Shown here: one piece after another, positions 59,656 through 60,688 of the stretch | How positions within the stretch are numbered: the first letter of the stretch is position 1 | Layout of the letters: every line of letters begins with the position of its first letter | From: a virus | Length of the DNA stretch: 60,688 bases | IMG/VR virus record: IMGVR_UViG_3300023196_001456 | Coordinates: 1-60,688 of that record | Strand: one strand, 5' to 3' | The notes under the pieces: model-generated | What the model saw: only the letters and a program-made list of their open reading frames with translations | What the model was told of the DNA's origin: nothing | Databases searched by the model: none | Position numbers and translations under genes: made by a program

Positions 59656-60688
59656 ATGCAAGACATTAAACAGAAAGTAATCAATTCATTGAAATGGAAA
59701 AAGAACAGTAGAATATCTGCTGAACGGTGTGATATCAGTGAAGATGAATATCTTAAGATTAAAAAGCAAGTATTACAAGAAAGAAAAACAAAAAGAAAAA
59801 AATCCATATTTTTTAGCAAGGCAGCAGAAAATGCCCAGGTTGTAGAAGCAATTGATTTAGAAAAAGGAGAAGGTAAGATATCTGGAACTTTTGATCATGA
59901 ACCTAAAAGTGCAGAAGAAATAATTCAATTGTTAAAAATAGATACTGATAGATGGAAGTTGTCACAGTATTGGAACAAGCAAATGGGTGATCACTGGAGA
60001 GTATCAGCTTTAGTATCTCAGATTAAGAATCCAGAAGAAAAGCTTTTTAAAGAGCTATTGGAAAACTGGGAACCTAAAACATATAAGCTCCCTAAAGCAA
60101 ATATTAAAAAAACTAATAAAGAAGATCCTGTATGTGGTGTAATATCATTACAGGATATTCATTTTGGTAAAGAAGGTAATGATACAATAGATAAAGATTT
60201 TGAAGACACCATTACCTACCTCATTAATAAAGCAGCTCCTGTTAATTATATAGAAAGAATGTACTTTGTTGTAGGAGGTGATTTAATCAACATGGATACA
60301 TTTAATGGTACTACAACATCAGGAACTCCTTTGGATAACTGTATGAGTGCTACAGAGGCTTATGTGCAAGCATTTGACGCAATGCATTGGGCAATCAATT
60401 ACATCAAAGCATTCTGTAAAGAGCTGGTAATAGTTTACGTACCTGGAAATCATGACAGATTATCTTCTTATCATTTAGTACATGCTTTATCAAAATCAAT
60501 TGAAAGTGATGAGATAACATGGGATATAAAATATGAAGAGAGAAAAGTGCATGTTTGGCATAATAACTTTAATGCTTTTGAGCACGGTGATAAACGTAGT
60601 AAAAACAATCCTTTAATTTATGCATCAGAGTATCCTAAGCAATGGGGTGCTACAACAAATAGAACTTTATTTAAAGGTCATATACATA
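59656..60688 (+). CDS. Calcineurin-like metallophosphoesterase (partial, 3' end outside)
   Basis: At least 344 codons, open to the window end. The N-terminal 100 residues are basic (LKWKKNSRISAERCDISEDE; KKQVLQERKTKRKKSIFFSK) and may be a helix-turn-helix. The phosphoesterase signatures follow: DIH (in SLQDIHFG), VGGDLINMD, GNHDR, EHGDKRS and a final KGHI. The order D-x-H, GD, GNHD, H, GH is typical of calcineurin-like enzymes such as SbcD/Mre11. Its DNA or RNA target is unknown. Confidence 0.88.
   Translation, partial: MQDIKQKVINSLKWKKNSRISAERCDISEDEYLKIKKQVLQERKTKRKKSIFFSKAAENAQVVEAIDLEKGEGKISGTFDHEPKSAEEIIQLLKIDTDRWKLSQYWNKQMGDHWRVSALVSQIKNPEEKLFKELLENWEPKTYKLPKANIKKTNKEDPVCGVISLQDIHFGKEGNDTIDKDFEDTITYLINKAAPVNYIERMYFVVGGDLINMDTFNGTTTSGTPLDNCMSATEAYVQAFDAMHWAINYIKAFCKELVIVYVPGNHDRLSSYHLVHALSKSIESDEITWDIKYEERKVHVWHNNFNAFEHGDKRSKNNPLIYASEYPKQWGATTNRTLFKGHIH

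Noticed and set aside
1-60688. CRISPR arrays, integrase, rRNA and insertion sequences
   Set aside because: No regularly spaced repeats with unique spacers, no integrase or transposase motifs and no rRNA-like segment were found. Absence is by reading only.

Overview
The window looks like about 61 kb of a large, AT-rich tailed bacteriophage whose host is probably a member of Bacteroidota (Flavobacteriia-like). Evidence for a phage: a terminase large subunit, portal, scaffold-like protein, capsid candidate, connector, long fibres, endolysin and a complete replication module. Evidence for the host: genes start after A-rich leaders rather than Shine-Dalgarno sequences, and several start sites carry the TAnnTTTG -7 element (once with a TTG 20 nt upstream) known from Bacteroidota promoters. 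The gene set (PolB, DnaB, degenerate DnaG-like primase, SF2 helicase, uracil-DNA glycosylase, PDDEXK nucleases, HU/IHF-like protein, large TerL and portal, two opposed gene blocks) recalls crAss-like phages. No capsid or virion RNA polymerase comparison was possible, so that affiliation is only a hypothesis. The standard genetic code is in use: TAA, TAG (capsid gene) and TGA all end genes.

Left block (about 1-27,080, leftward): the replication, recombination and nucleotide-metabolism region. From its promoter end (right) to its end (left) it holds small regulatory and membrane genes (24-27 kb), an abundant-looking acidic-tailed protein (23.1-23.7 kb), an HNH nuclease, three tRNAs (Arg-TCT, Leu-TAA, Met-CAT), an SF2 helicase, small zinc and membrane proteins and a DUF2459-like protein. 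Next come uracil-DNA glycosylase, a stand-alone DnaA domain IV protein, DnaB helicase, a Sak4-like ATPase, an SSB-like protein, primase and RusA. Then follow a VWA metallopeptidase-like protein, a MoxR-type AAA+ ATPase, two tandem paralogues of unknown function, a RecE-like PDDEXK nuclease, PolB, PhoH, MazG-like, a radical SAM protein and DUF932. Strong terminators follow a few single genes, which suggests those proteins are made in large amounts.

Switch region (about 26.35-27.34 kb): a mostly non-coding region with a perfect 17-bp palindrome, two copies of a 23-bp repeat and the divergent start points of both blocks.

Right block (27,340 to the end, rightward): small basic proteins, endolysin, HU/IHF-like protein, a second PDDEXK nuclease, GroES-like co-chaperonin, TerL, portal, scaffold-like protein, capsid candidate, connector and other virion proteins, a run of four large fibre or adhesin genes (one collagen-like), a virion-type protein ending in a VWA domain, a Cys-rich protein with an FN3-like part, and a truncated calcineurin-like phosphoesterase. 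The block is divided by intrinsic terminators followed by an unusual AT-rich motif (TTTTTTGTATATTATATA), which I propose is the late promoter. The same motif precedes the only rightward gene inside the left block (18,408-18,848), suggesting that gene is expressed late.

Best candidate for an undescribed system: the contiguous MoxR ATPase / VWA metallopeptidase-like / two-paralogue cassette at 7.2-11.9 kb inside the replication operon. Next are the late-promoter regulon, a start-codon-sequestering hairpin at 25.15 kb, and the radical SAM protein with an altered cluster motif.
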